The translations under genes and the position numbers were made by a program. Of a stretch of 64,000 nt of DNA, positions 1 to 10,900 are shown in pieces. The notes under the pieces were generated by a model, which saw only the letters and a list, made by a program, of their open reading frames with translations, was not told the origin of the DNA and made no database searches. Origin of the DNA: Neopestalotiopsis rosae (lineage: Eukaryota; Ascomycota; Sordariomycetes; Amphisphaeriales; Sporocadaceae); the NCBI GenBank assembly GCA_023078685.1, contig JALGAS010000005.1, forward strand, positions 1,550,001-1,614,000, given 5' to 3'. The stretch's first letter is position 1; the number at the start of each line of letters is the position of its first letter.

Positions 1-870
1 TTGCACAAAGAAACTTTGGATCGTTACAATGCTGGTGATGAAGAGGTCCCAGACGACCAGCCTCTTCCCGACCTTCCATCTCAGCCAAGGACGCCGGCTG
101 AGCATCAAGAGGCAGTCCGCAGACTTAAGCCACACTCTAAAGGCAATGTCAGACTTGACGATGGTTCGAGTCGCCCGGCTCCCATGACGCCTGTTGTGCA
201 GAAGAAGAATAAGCCTGTCCGTTGGCAATTCGGCATACGCTCTAGGAATGCGCCTTGGGAAGCGCTGCTCTGCATCTACAAAGCTCTCCACAAGTTGAAT
301 GCAACTTGGGTGGTGAACGAGGATTACGACGAGGTTCATGGTCCAGAACACGAGCAGTGAGTTCCATCCCGACCGACCTAACCACATGATACTGACTTGT
401 CTAGGGGTGGCTATAAGGCGTCCAAAAGGGCCTCTGTGCCCAGTCCGTATGAAGGAATGAAGCCCGAGGAGATTGACTTGGCTACATTCAAGCCTACCAA
501 GTACTACAAGCTTCCAGCAGATCCTTGGCATATTGTATGCCGTTGGACGAAGCAAGGTACGTCTTACGGTGATAAGTCTCTCTTGAATAATATACTAAAG
601 TCCACAGATATCATAAAGCATATGCCTTCTGACGGTGATGACAATGCTCATATCGTCTCCGTGCTTGATAACCGCAAGCAGGACTTTGTCAATATGCACA
701 TGGAGATTCAGATCTACGAAATGGAATATGGGGTCTACCTTGTCGACTTCAAATGCAGCGGCTACGAGCGACCTGATGGAACCATGCTCGAGGAAAAAGA
801 CGTCATGAGTCCCTTTCCATTCCTGGACATGGCGGCCAAACTCATCATTCAGCTTGCGGAAGCGGACTAA
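1..870 (+). CDS. SNF1: Snf1/AMPK-alpha protein kinase, C-terminal part (5' truncated by window edge)
   Basis: Only the C-terminal regulatory part is present; the kinase domain would lie left of the window. The reading frame is open at base 1. An intron with donor at 357 and acceptor ending at 404 joins two exons so that the protein reads through GPEHEQ into GGYKASKR. The first exon carries WQFGIRSRNAPWEALLCIY, a core signature of the Snf1/AMPK adenylate-sensor C-terminal domain, and the end carries the conserved block MSPFPFLDMAAKLIIQLAE. A 51-base GT-AG segment at 557-607, with a TACTAA-like branch site, is probably a second intron: it is a multiple of three and holds no stop, so reading through it would add 17 residues that do not look like the family. 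In fungi Snf1 relieves carbon catabolite repression and senses low energy. Family assignment is firm; the second intron is inference. Confidence 0.88.
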
Positions 871-1891
871 GCAGCAGACGATAAAAGAATTCAAAGTCAA
901 TTACCAAACGTCTGTCGCACTGGCCTCGCGTTATCAGTCGAGAAAATCGGGCCAATTCGGACTATATGGTGAATTTTCAAGGATTTTGGTCACTTTGAAA
1001 CCTCAACGTCCGCATGGGAGGCTGCTTGTAAGCCGGTGTCCTGGAGGGATATCCAAAGCCACAAAGGAAATGCTGAACTGCCCCCAACGTGCCATTGGGA
1101 ATGATTGTGTTCTGGGTTATTGGTGTAATTGTCACCTTTTCGCTAAGCTCTTCAAGTCGTCGGTCTTGGAGCATCACTTCCAATGGAGCGCTACTCAGTA
1201 TTTCCTGTCCTGGCCCATGTATCTGAGACTCCACAAACTTACAAGGCCATAACGCACCAGCTGACTCCGAACACCAGCTTCTATAACGACTTGAGACAGC
1301 TGGCTGGAAAATATGAATGACCCTGCTACGTCTCTGTGCGGCGCTAGGGCAGATTGACGAACGGCCAGTCCGGGAATGCGTCGTCCGGGTCCCGACCCAT
1401 TGCAGATGGGCAATTTTAATGGTGCTTTTGATGGACTTGGTGACACGGCATAGCAGTCGTTGAGCAAATCTTACGATGGTAGCGGCAAGCCAAGGGTCTG
1501 GGTGGTATAATGAAAACGATTCATCTGCGGATGGAGTTTTCCAGGGATGTGAGAGCAACACAGGAGGCTTTGCTACGTATACCCAAGGGAGTTAATGATT
1601 TGTTGCTTATGCAATCAGGATTTGAAACAATGGGAACTGAAAGCATTAATAATACATGCATTTACATTATCTTCTCTTCATAACGTTGGTACTAACATAA
1701 AAGGGTGCTAGATGCCCAAGTCTGCAGTCATCTGACTATCGGAGATTCTTGAGATCGGCCTTGAGGATCACAGGGGAGTGAAATATGAGATATCGTTGCC
1801 TGGGTTCAGTTGTAGCCAAGAGTCTGTCGAAATTTCTACAACGAGATGCTTAGTCTAAACGTTTGGGCACAACTTCTGGTTGTAACTCGAT
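871..1891. other. Intergenic region between the convergent SNF1 and dihydrofolate synthase genes
   Basis: This 1 kb lies between two convergent 3' ends and should hold both 3' untranslated regions. Overlapping ORFs of up to 194 codons occur on both strands (for example 977-1561 on the minus strand), but none shows a recognisable domain or fungal intron structure. No RNA gene or repeat was seen. Confidence 0.6.
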
Positions 1892-3112
1892 TTACTTGGT
1901 GTCACGTAGCAACCTCAGAACATCAGAAACAAGGTAAAGACTGCCCGCAATGACAAGTGGTCCTCCACTCGCGGTGCTAGTGGCCCATTGCAAAGCATCC
2001 TGAAGGTTTGTGCCCGAGTCGTGCTGCAGGGCTGGATTATGGGATGCTGCACTGTTAAGGATGGCATTTGTCTTCATCGGCTGCACCCACGGCATCCCAT
2101 CAACCGGGCCAAACTCTACAGCGCCGACATTATCACCAGAGCGTATGAGTAGTTGCATGATCTCGGTCAAATCTTTGCCCTGTGAAGCAGCGAGGATCCA
2201 AGTCACAGGCTTTGCTGCAGCATTGCCTCGTAGGTGTCTATCAACGTACCCTGCGAGGACCTCAGCAGATTGTGGATTGTGGGCACCGTCGAGAAGGGCA
2301 TGTTCTTGACGGCCAGTGAGAGACTGGATCTGGACAAGCTGTAGCCGACCAGGCCACGAAATATTCCTTACAGCAGGTATTAAGATATCCGATGCATGAG
2401 CATATTGTGGGAAAGCAGCTCGAAAGGCCTCATGAGCTACTGCAAGATTCTGTCTCTGGTGTGGCTCTAGGTGTTCTTGTAATGCGGCCACAACTGGACT
2501 CGACTCTGGCGTTATGACCTGGAGGCTGGCGCCGACTTCCTGGCCATGCGTTCTAAAGACATCAAGAACGGACTGGGGATTGCTGGCATCAGCTACACAG
2601 GGAACTCCTTGACGCATTATACCAGCCTTTTGCAGGGCAATCTCGGACAGCGTGTCACCGAGCAGGAACTGGTGATCCAGGCCAATTTTGGAGAGCACGG
2701 TCACGGTCTTGTGCTTCAGGACGTTGGTGGCATCGAGTCTCCCGCCGAGGCCGACCTCGACTACACCCACCTGCACCTTTTCGGCCTCGAAGATCTCAAA
2801 GGCCGTGGCCGTGAGCAGTTCAAACTCGGTGGCATTGACCTGCCATTCCGTGTTCCGCTGCTTGACCAGGTCCTCGTAATGGCGGAACACGGACTCTGGG
2901 ACGGCCTTGTCGTTGATGGAGATGCAATCCCAACGGTCAATGAGATGTGGCGAGGTGAACTTTGCACAGGTGATGTTGTTGGCACGCAGCATGGCCGTCA
3001 GATAGGCACATATCGAGCCCTTGCCATTGGTGCCGGCAACGTGTATGGCCTTCCACGTCTGCGGCGTGCTCTGCAGAAGCTTCTGGACCCTGGCCAGACC
3101 CAGCTCAATCAT
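1892..3112 (-). CDS. Dihydrofolate synthase (Mur-ligase/folylpolyglutamate synthase family)
   Basis: This is a single-exon gene of 406 codons. It would ligate glutamate to dihydropteroate using ATP, the dihydrofolate-forming step of de novo folate synthesis (FOL3-type enzyme in yeast). The ATP-binding loop HVAGTNGKGS lies at residues 24-33. The family's conserved FTSPHLIDRWDCISIN segment follows, then the GGRLDATNVL and SKIGLDHQ blocks of the central Mur-ligase domain and the C-terminal LLDGAHNPQSA motif. The start at 3112 is chosen because MIELGLARV is the usual N-terminus of fungal homologues and the length fits the family. It is divergent from the gene at 4246 across a shared 1.1 kb upstream region. 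The folate role is family knowledge; a folylpolyglutamate synthase is the main alternative, but the compact length favours dihydrofolate synthase. Confidence 0.9.
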   Translation of the reverse strand: MIELGLARVQKLLQSTPQTWKAIHVAGTNGKGSICAYLTAMLRANNITCAKFTSPHLIDRWDCISINDKAVPESVFRHYEDLVKQRNTEWQVNATEFELLTATAFEIFEAEKVQVGVVEVGLGGRLDATNVLKHKTVTVLSKIGLDHQFLLGDTLSEIALQKAGIMRQGVPCVADASNPQSVLDVFRTHGQEVGASLQVITPESSPVVAALQEHLEPHQRQNLAVAHEAFRAAFPQYAHASDILIPAVRNISWPGRLQLVQIQSLTGRQEHALLDGAHNPQSAEVLAGYVDRHLRGNAAAKPVTWILAASQGKDLTEIMQLLIRSGDNVGAVEFGPVDGMPWVQPMKTNAILNSAASHNPALQHDSGTNLQDALQWATSTASGGPLVIAGSLYLVSDVLRLLRDTK

Positions 3113-4245
3113 GCTGGCAGACTAGGTCGGTGCTGGGGATGAGTGGCAAAATAGGCTTGGCAGTCTTGAGTATGGAGGAGCCTGGACCAGTGCAACCGAA
3201 TACAGAAGAGATTCTTTGTTTCGGTTTATGGTGTTTGTAGTTTATACTGTGGACCGTGGATAAAACTGTGAAGGAACCCCCTGCTCATTGCTTGAGTTAT
3301 CCAAGCGGCCTGAAAGTGCACAGGTTTAGTTTTGTTGCTGCGCGTCCCCCAAGCAACAGTTATCGTGGGCTGATAGCCTGTGGTTCCGCTCTAGGTCGCG
3401 AGCAGGCTGACATAGGTGACTTTGCACTTGTATCAGGTCGGCCTTGCGTGTTGGCCGGCCAGTCACACGCCCTGGGAGCACGCGCGACAGGGACCACAAA
3501 GGACGTGCCGGCCAATGGAGGGGGAATGTTGTTCGCCGCGTAAATTGCTCCTGTTAGTGGTTGAAGCTTGGAGACTTTGGTCCCTCATGTCATTTGGGCG
3601 AGATTGGCTTATCGAAGCTCGTACCCCGCTATCACGGACTAGCAATTCGACGCCAATTTTTTGAAACAGGGATTCCAACCTTGTATTATGTATTACTCGC
3701 GACTTTCCCTCCCCCAAAGACCAGACCCAGGACCCAAGCCAGCTACCTACCTACCGAATGCCACCCCCCAGGCTCGCTGCTATCAAAAGAGCAATCGTCA
3801 TCCCCTTGAGATTTTCCCCTTCCAACTCCTCCACAACCAAAAACCAACCCCACGAACGGGCAATCCGGGTCCGTCCTTTTTCGCGACGACCGTTTGATGA
3901 GAGTAGAAGTAGTCGACCACAGCGCATTGCGCATCTCGACTTAATCTCCTCCATCATCATCATCACATACATTGTTGTCTTGCACTTTGTTTTCCCTCAT
4001 TTCTTTCTTTCAAAGCGCGCGCTATCAGTTCTTTTCCTTGTCTTTTTTTCTTCCGCCCTCTCTCTGTCTGTCTCCGTGTCTCTCTCTCTCTAGGTCGCTG
4101 CTGGTCGCATACTCTCCCACTTTGCAGCAGCAGCCAGCCCAGACACCACCAAACCACCTGGGCACATCAGACTCAACGCTAGCCTCGCCCGCCCCGTTCA
4201 ATTGATTGCCCACGTCGACGACGCGCACCAACCAACTGACCAAAG
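3113..4245. promoter_or_regulatory. Divergent promoter region between dihydrofolate synthase and the gene at 4246
   Basis: The interval separates two divergent genes and must hold both promoters. The right part becomes pyrimidine-rich, with a CT tract at about 4046-4093, typical of leaders and transcription start regions in filamentous ascomycetes. Short ORFs here show no domain signature. No clear TATA box was identified. Confidence 0.5.
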
Positions 4246-5839
4246 ATGGGCCTTCCGTAAGTCGTTTCCGCCGCGCGCCACGATGCGCGCTTCATCGATC
4301 ATCGCATCTTGTCGCGTCGCATCTGTCATCAAGATCTCGAGCTCTTATTACCTCGCATTTACTTTTTAATTTGAGCATTGTGCTCTTTCAAATCGCTCGT
4401 CGCGACACCAAACCGCATACTAGCAGCTTTTGCTGGGCACCATGTGCTAACTTTGTCCTACCCAAGCCTTTTCCAGGCCCCTGTCGAGTCTGACATCTCC
4501 TCCAAGCCGGCACTCAAGAACCCTGCCGACCCCGCGACTGCGCGATCACCCATTCGTCGCACTGATCGACGGCGCGTTCACGAGATTCGTGCACATCGCC
4601 TTCAATTGCTTCATGTGTTGCAGGGCAATGACCTTGGCGCCTCTGACACGGCCAGCAGTACGGAGCGCGACCGTGTGCCCTCTGCGCCGCGGTCGCGCCC
4701 AGCTGAGGTCGCCAGACCTTCTGTTCGTGTGAGGCGCAATGACATTTGGAATGACCCTGTCTTCGAGACCGACTCCTTGAGAGATTGGGATACGCGTACG
4801 CGAGCCGACCAGCCGGGTTCGGACTCGCTCACTGGGCCATATCAACCTGGATTCCCTGCTCTTCCCGACACGCGCTCATCGCTGTTTGCCGAAGATGGTC
4901 TGCTGCAAGTGCAAAGAAATGCCTACCGCGAAGTGGCTCGCTTAGGACGCCGATATGACGACCACAGCCGCTCTGTGAGCCGGGAGCGATCTGCACCCCG
5001 ACGCTCTGTAAGATGTTCACTTCTGGATCATGAAAGCTGAAGCTAACTTGACTTTTTAGCGCGAACCATCGCAAGCTTCGAGGCGGCCACCTTTCCCGCC
5101 CTTTTCATCGTTTGGCCGTCGTAGCAGTTTTGATTCGACGGCCCCCGTGCATTTGAGGAGCGAAAGCGGCGACAGAAGCCCAGACAGTGGTGCATTGCAA
5201 CGAGTGCTGGGGGCAGCCATACCTGCTTTGGCACCCAGGTCGCACCGGGGCTATCGCCGCTATTCTAGGCATCTTAACAGGGCCAACAATATAAGTGGCG
5301 TTCCGGGTCTGCACGCAGATGGTCCCATCGACCGCGATCAGGACCGCAGTTATGATGAAAGGGTTGGAGGGCTTGGTGATCGGGAGCGCAGCCCAGAGGA
5401 CGACAGTGCCTGGGATACTTTGCAATCCTCCATCACACCCGATCCCCATGCGCCGAGTGTTGGCTCCTCATTTGCGTCGACCAATGTTTCTGCGGCTGCA
5501 TCTCAGACCACTACGACATCATCCAACACGTCGATCACCAATCCAGAGGACGGCATCGAGCCGCCGTGTGATCCAGTCGACCAGGATGGCGGAAGTGATA
5601 ATGAAGATGATACAGAAGCTGAATTGCGGCTTTATAGACAGGATACGCCACACAGCGGACGCCGTCCCTTCATTGATGGAGTTGCAGATGCGCTCAACTC
5701 CGCAGATGATGACAGCACTGATAATCTTGAGTGGTTATCGCAGATGCAGAGTATTGTCCAAGGATTGGCAGCCCGGCAGGACATCCCTGACCAGTGGTGG
5801 GCTGCCGTGGGTCTCACTCGATCTATGACTCAGGAATAA
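4246..5839 (+). CDS. Uncharacterised fungal protein with low-complexity middle and conserved-looking C-terminus
   Basis: Exon 2 (ending at 5007, donor GTAAGA) and exon 3 (5060-5839) are well supported: the frame continues across a 52-base intron and gives about 440 residues. Exon 1 is uncertain. The only plausible start is ATG 4246, followed after 11 bases by a strong GTAAGT donor at 4257. The obvious acceptor ending at 4476 puts exon 2 out of frame, whereas a weaker AAG acceptor ending at 4466 restores it. The protein is charged and Arg/Ser-rich (for example SPIRRTDRRR), with a Ser/Thr-rich region followed by an acidic stretch, and ends in a tryptophan-containing segment, DIPDQWWAAVGLTRS, likely the most conserved part. 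No membrane segment or enzyme motif is visible. I do not assign a function; a nuclear or signalling scaffold is only a guess from composition. Confidence 0.7.
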
Positions 5840-7933
5840 TGATTTAAAGAACAGTAAAGCAAAAGTCGGGACGGCGTACAGGTTGATTTGATGAAAGTGT
5901 CATGAAGTTCCGTTATGGGTTCAGGCGTTGAGAGAAAAGGTCACGATGAAAGGGTAGCCGCCGTGGCCAAGTTGAACGCAGAATTGCCCTGATGATGGCA
6001 AGACTTGCTTGTTTGTACGATATTCTATATGTCCTCAGGCATGTCTCATTTGGGAAGACATGCCAACTCTAGCGGCGTGCTCGGGTATGTGGAAAGCAAC
6101 TCCAGCCAGCGAATGTGCTGGCTGGACTGGAAACGCTGGTCTACATGTCAGATTAATTTAAAGCTCAGTGCAGCGTTCACCTGCATGGCAGATGTGAATC
6201 TATGTGGTATTTGAATTGTGCTGACCCTGATCTCGTCGTAAGTCGACCGCTCCACGTAGAAAGCCAGCGTGTGTCGATGCGTATATTGCCATCGGGACCT
6301 GGTCTGGTTGCTCAGAAGTGAAGGCTACTGGTCATTGATCATTAGCATCGGAAGGGTCGGAAGGAGCCTGTAAATGAAGGTGTTCAAGTTCTTGGTGTAT
6401 GACTCTACTGAAGCTTAATGGATATTGTCAACGGATCTCGTACCTGACCAAAAGCTGACCCATATGGCTGGGTACCTTGCCTTAGTGAACTCGGGTTACT
6501 TACATTATGGCCGCCCCCTAACCAGAGTGTTGGTAGGTGTTGTCTCAGGCACTGGTCAGATCAAACAGGCTTGTACCTCACTGCGTAGTGGCACTACACA
6601 TGCGACCAAGAATGCTTCTACTTAGCGTATGCATGACATTCAGAGCATTTTGTATACATGGGCAATGTGATACATTTCTCCGTTACTCGCATCCATGTCA
6701 CCACTGAAGACAAGACTGCTTAGCATGAATACCCAAGGCAGATAGTTGGTGGCTTGGGCAGGTCTGGCAGATGGAGAGAGGATGCAGATCCACGCCCGGG
6801 GGCCACCTTCTTCGACGATCAGGTGTCCAGCCGCGGCCGCTATTTGTGTGTTCCTATTTACCATGTATTACAGTACAACGGGTCGTTCAAGCCCCGCGAT
6901 TGGCACATTGCACCAGCTATTCTATTTGTTCACCTGGGATATGAAACAAATTGATTGACAAGCGAAAGACAACCTTGGAAGCGCAGCCGCATAAAAGACT
7001 CTTGTGGTGTCAATGCCCGCGCGGGTTTGTGCCTTTGAGGGGCATGTTTTAATTGTACCTATGGTAGCCACAGTTGCATGTTGCATGAATTGAGGGACGG
7101 TTCGCGGCACGCTGCTTTTTTTTAACCTCTCTCTTTTGGGTTTTCCCTGATTTTGTTTTTCAACCTTTTGATCCAAGGCAACGGAGAAGGGGAAGAGTTG
7201 TAGAGGACAGAGAAATTTCCATTCATCCATCTTTTTACATTCGCTTGCACCGTTTTTTCTTCTCTACTTCCTTTTGACGCCCGACCAATCTTTTGGGTCA
7301 TATCGAGGTAATCCATCGTTTTTGACTGAAGGGATATTGCCTGGAGCCGGCACCTACAACGCCCAAAGCCTCCCCCACATTAGCTGCCACTTGCATGTAT
7401 CGTCGCTCGTCAAAGGGCACCTCCAGGCACCTGCACCCCCAGCTAGGCGCAAACCCGCGAAGCCCAAGGCAATCAAACGGCCGCCCCGAACGAACGTTCG
7501 TCACCCTCGGGCGTTAGGAAAGCAAGGAAAGGAACGAAAAAGAGAAGAAAAGAATAAAGCATTGCAGCCTTGCGAGGAAATACGACGAGTTTGCTGTCGC
7601 CCCAACCCTACTCATGTGAGAGACATCGAAAGAACCCGTGAAGAGGCACCGGAGGCCCGCAGAAGCAGAAGAAGGAACGGAGGAAAGGGAAAGACGCAGG
7701 CCCCAAGGTTGAACACAAACGAAAGAAAGCAAATGATACACATTTCAACTTCGAGCGCCCGTGCCTCGTCCCCCACACGCCCCAGATACGATCTCGTAAC
7801 GCGATTGGGGGCAACACGTCAATAACACAAAAGAGAGAGAGAGAACCACCCCTCCCCCGGACGGAAAAAGAGACGCTGGAACCGAATACAGATACGTACG
7901 TGGCCGTGAGCTGCCCACGAACCACCGCCGGCC
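5840..7933. promoter_or_regulatory. Long upstream and leader region of the SepH-type kinase gene
   Basis: This 2.1 kb interval holds the 3' end of the preceding gene and the promoter and leader of the kinase gene. From about 7100 onward it is compositionally skewed, with T-rich then purine-rich stretches (7525-7700). Several upstream ATGs occur, the clearest opening a 40-codon uORF at 7395-7517. A longer open frame at 7274-7825 lacks an ATG near its beginning and looks like leader sequence. No domain was recognised in any frame. Confidence 0.5.
7395..7517 (+). promoter_or_regulatory. Upstream ORF in the kinase leader (40 codons)
   Basis: An ATG at 7395 opens a 40-codon frame that stops at 7517, about 416 bases before the kinase start codon. 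Further upstream ATGs lie downstream of it, including an ATG-TGA minimal ORF near 7614. If the transcript starts before 7395, these would reduce initiation at the main start or make it conditional. Whether they are transcribed is not known from sequence. Confidence 0.35.
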
Positions 7934-10900
7934 ATGGCGCCCACTTCGGGCCACTCCTCGAACCACTCGACTTCGTCCAACGGAAGCAAGCAGGCTGCTG
8001 TAGCCGCCAGGCACGAGCGAACTCCCGGGACGCCGAAAAAGGAAAGCAGTAGTGGGCGCGAGAGGGCGCTGCAAGATCCAGGTCTGAAAGATTACGTATG
8101 TGTTTTAATTTTTCCAAGAGCGCACCAAGATGAGGGCACGCAGAGGATTGCCTTTCTCATAATTGCACTGCAGGATCACTTGGCTAACGTTTGAAATCTC
8201 GTGTACAGCGTTTGGGAGAACCACTGGGCAAGGGCGCTTTCGGAGCTGTCTACAAGGCAATTCACTGGGGAACTGGTGAAGCTGTCGCGGTCAAGCAGAT
8301 TAAGCTCTCCAACTTGCCCAAGAGCGAGCTGCGGATGATAGAGGTGCGCCCAGCCGAATTGGGAGGATGAGGAGCAATATTGCTGTCCTGGATGCTAACC
8401 CAGATGTAGGCCGAGATCGACTTGTTGAAGAATCTTCACGTATATATACTCTGACTTCCTACGCGGCGCAGGCGAGGGCTAACTGTGACTTTAGCATGAC
8501 AACATTGTCAAGTATATCGGTTTTGTCAAATCCACCGACTGCCTGAATATTATTCTAGAGTATGCGATCAGATCGCACCTTGCGCATGACATTCGCTTAC
8601 ACGAGATAGATACTGCGAGAATGGCTCTTTGCATTCGATTTGCAAGTTGTACGGAAAGTTCCCAGAGAACCTTGTGGGGATCTATATGACTCAGGTCTTA
8701 CAAGGTCTGCAATACTTGCACGACCAGGGTGTCATACATCGAGATATCAAAGGTGCCAATATCCTCACGACCAAGGATGGCAAAGTCAAGCTGGCAGATT
8801 TTGGCGTGTCGACGAGCACTCTTTCGGGTCCCGACAAGGAGCATCAAGTTGTCGGAACTCCGTACTGGATGGCCCCAGAAATTATTGAATTATCCGGTGC
8901 TACGCCGGCCTCAGATATCTGGAGTTTGGGCTGTACCGTCATTGAACTTCTTCAGGGGAAGCCGCCTTACCACCACTTACAAGCGATGCCCGCCCTCTTC
9001 GCTATAGTCAACGATGACCATCCGCCGCTGCCGGAAGGCGTTTCTTCGGTATGTAACACGTGGTCGTTCGAATGCCACCTGTTGAGAGCGTTCGAAGACT
9101 AACTTTCAGACAGGCTGCTCGTGACTTTTTGATTCAATGTTTCCAAAAAGATCCGAACCTTCGCGTTACTGCGAAGAAGCTATTAAAACATAATTGGATT
9201 GTGGGCTGCCGCCGGAGCGATGCTCCTGTGGCCAAAGCATCTGGGAATTTCAGTCAGGCCGTCGAAGAAGTCAAACAATGGAACAAAGCTCTGGACTCGG
9301 ACTCGCATTCACATTTGCGTGCTTCCACGGGATCAAACCCCAACGAGTTCTTACATCCCCGCTCAGCGGCCCAACGCTTTGCTGCACCCGAACAGACAAC
9401 ACGGCTCTCTACGCCTGCCAAGGGAATTCTGTCACTGGCAAAACCAAGACCCATAGCCGAGGAATACCTGGCTCCTGAGCTTGATGGTAAGTTGTACACA
9501 GATTTGAACCGGCTCTTGTTGATTTGATTGAGCTGTTGTTCACGGTCGACACTTACTAACACGCGTCCAGATGATGATAACTGGGATAACGATTTCGTCA
9601 CAGCCATATCACCAACTGCGTTGCAGCTTCCTCAGATCAAGCCTCAAGATCATTTTGGCGGCCTGCTCTCTACGGATAGGATCAAGCAATTTGCCACCAG
9701 CACGTCCTCGCGAGAAACCTCGGGTAATTGGGACGATTCACGTGATGGCGATATGGTGGCCATGAGGAGGAATAGCAGCATTCCAGAAGAGGACCCGCAG
9801 GAGAAGACGATTCGACCACATTGGAGAATGCCACCGAAACCGCGAAAGTATTCCGAACCCGACGTACAGCAGAGGAGGAAATCATCATCCACGCCCAGAA
9901 GGCGACCTGCTACAAGCCATCAGAGACCAAAGTCACAGGGCAAGGGACTCGAGACCAGGTTCGAGCTGCCGTCTAGGCCGAATGCTCTTGCATTCAGGGA
10001 GCACTCTATCGAGGACTATTCAGACGTCTTTGGCAACGATGAGCATGACCAATTCGTTTTCAATCAGAGGGTTGGCCAGATGAAGAAGGTTTGTCCCGGG
10101 TGGCCTTTTCTTCCTTTCCCTGTATCATGCGACGTACTAATTTTCGCAGCCTGAATCACCTCAACTATTTCATCCTTCTGATCTGAAGAGCTTGCCACGC
10201 TCAACATATACGCCTCCAGGAGGCAGTCTACGAAGACAGGCTGCATCTCGACCGTCGGTGCTTCCGGATCGACAACTGCAAGGAACAGGTTCTACCATTG
10301 AAATTCAGCGTTTTGCTGAAGGTGAGGACGATGAAGACTTTTCAGATGTATTCGGAATCGCAGATAAAATTGTCGAAAAGCCCGAGAGCGACCGCGCCTC
10401 CGAGGCGGGCGGTTTGATGGTTGTATCCAAGCTGTCCAACAACTCCTGGCTCGGGGACGAAGAAGACGAAGATGATCCTTTTGCATCAATGGATCCCGGT
10501 TGGGACGAGATGGACTTTGAGGCTAATGTTGCCCGTGATCGACATGCAAGATTGACCGAAAAGACCGAGGAGTTGGTCCGCTCGATCAAGACTATTGAAG
10601 GAGAGGACAGATTGTCAGAGTTGTCTGAAGATTTGGTACTTTCTATCAGCTCCTAATGCCACTGCTTGAAAACAATGCTAACAGGAATTCTAGTTGACGC
10701 TCTTGTGGGAGAACGCCGAGGTCAAAGACCTCATCATTAGTGCCCATGGTCTTCTTCCGATTCTCGAATTGCTAGAACCGTGTACGATCAAGAGTCAGCA
10801 GCATATGATCCTGCAACTCTTGAAGGTGGTCAACACGGTAAGTTATTCCATCAAATTTGGCCATATCAAGCTGCTAATTCGATTGCAGATTATCTTGGAT

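Noticed and set aside
977..1561. 194-codon minus-strand ORF after the SNF1 stop
   Set aside because: It overlaps other ORFs on both strands in a 3' untranslated region, begins without a recognisable domain and shows no fungal gene structure.
2546..3142. 198-codon plus-strand ORF
   Set aside because: It is an antisense shadow of the dihydrofolate synthase coding sequence, open because of that gene's codon bias.
7274..7825. 183-codon plus-strand ORF before the kinase
   Set aside because: It has no ATG near its start, is basic low-complexity sequence, and lies in what looks like the kinase leader.
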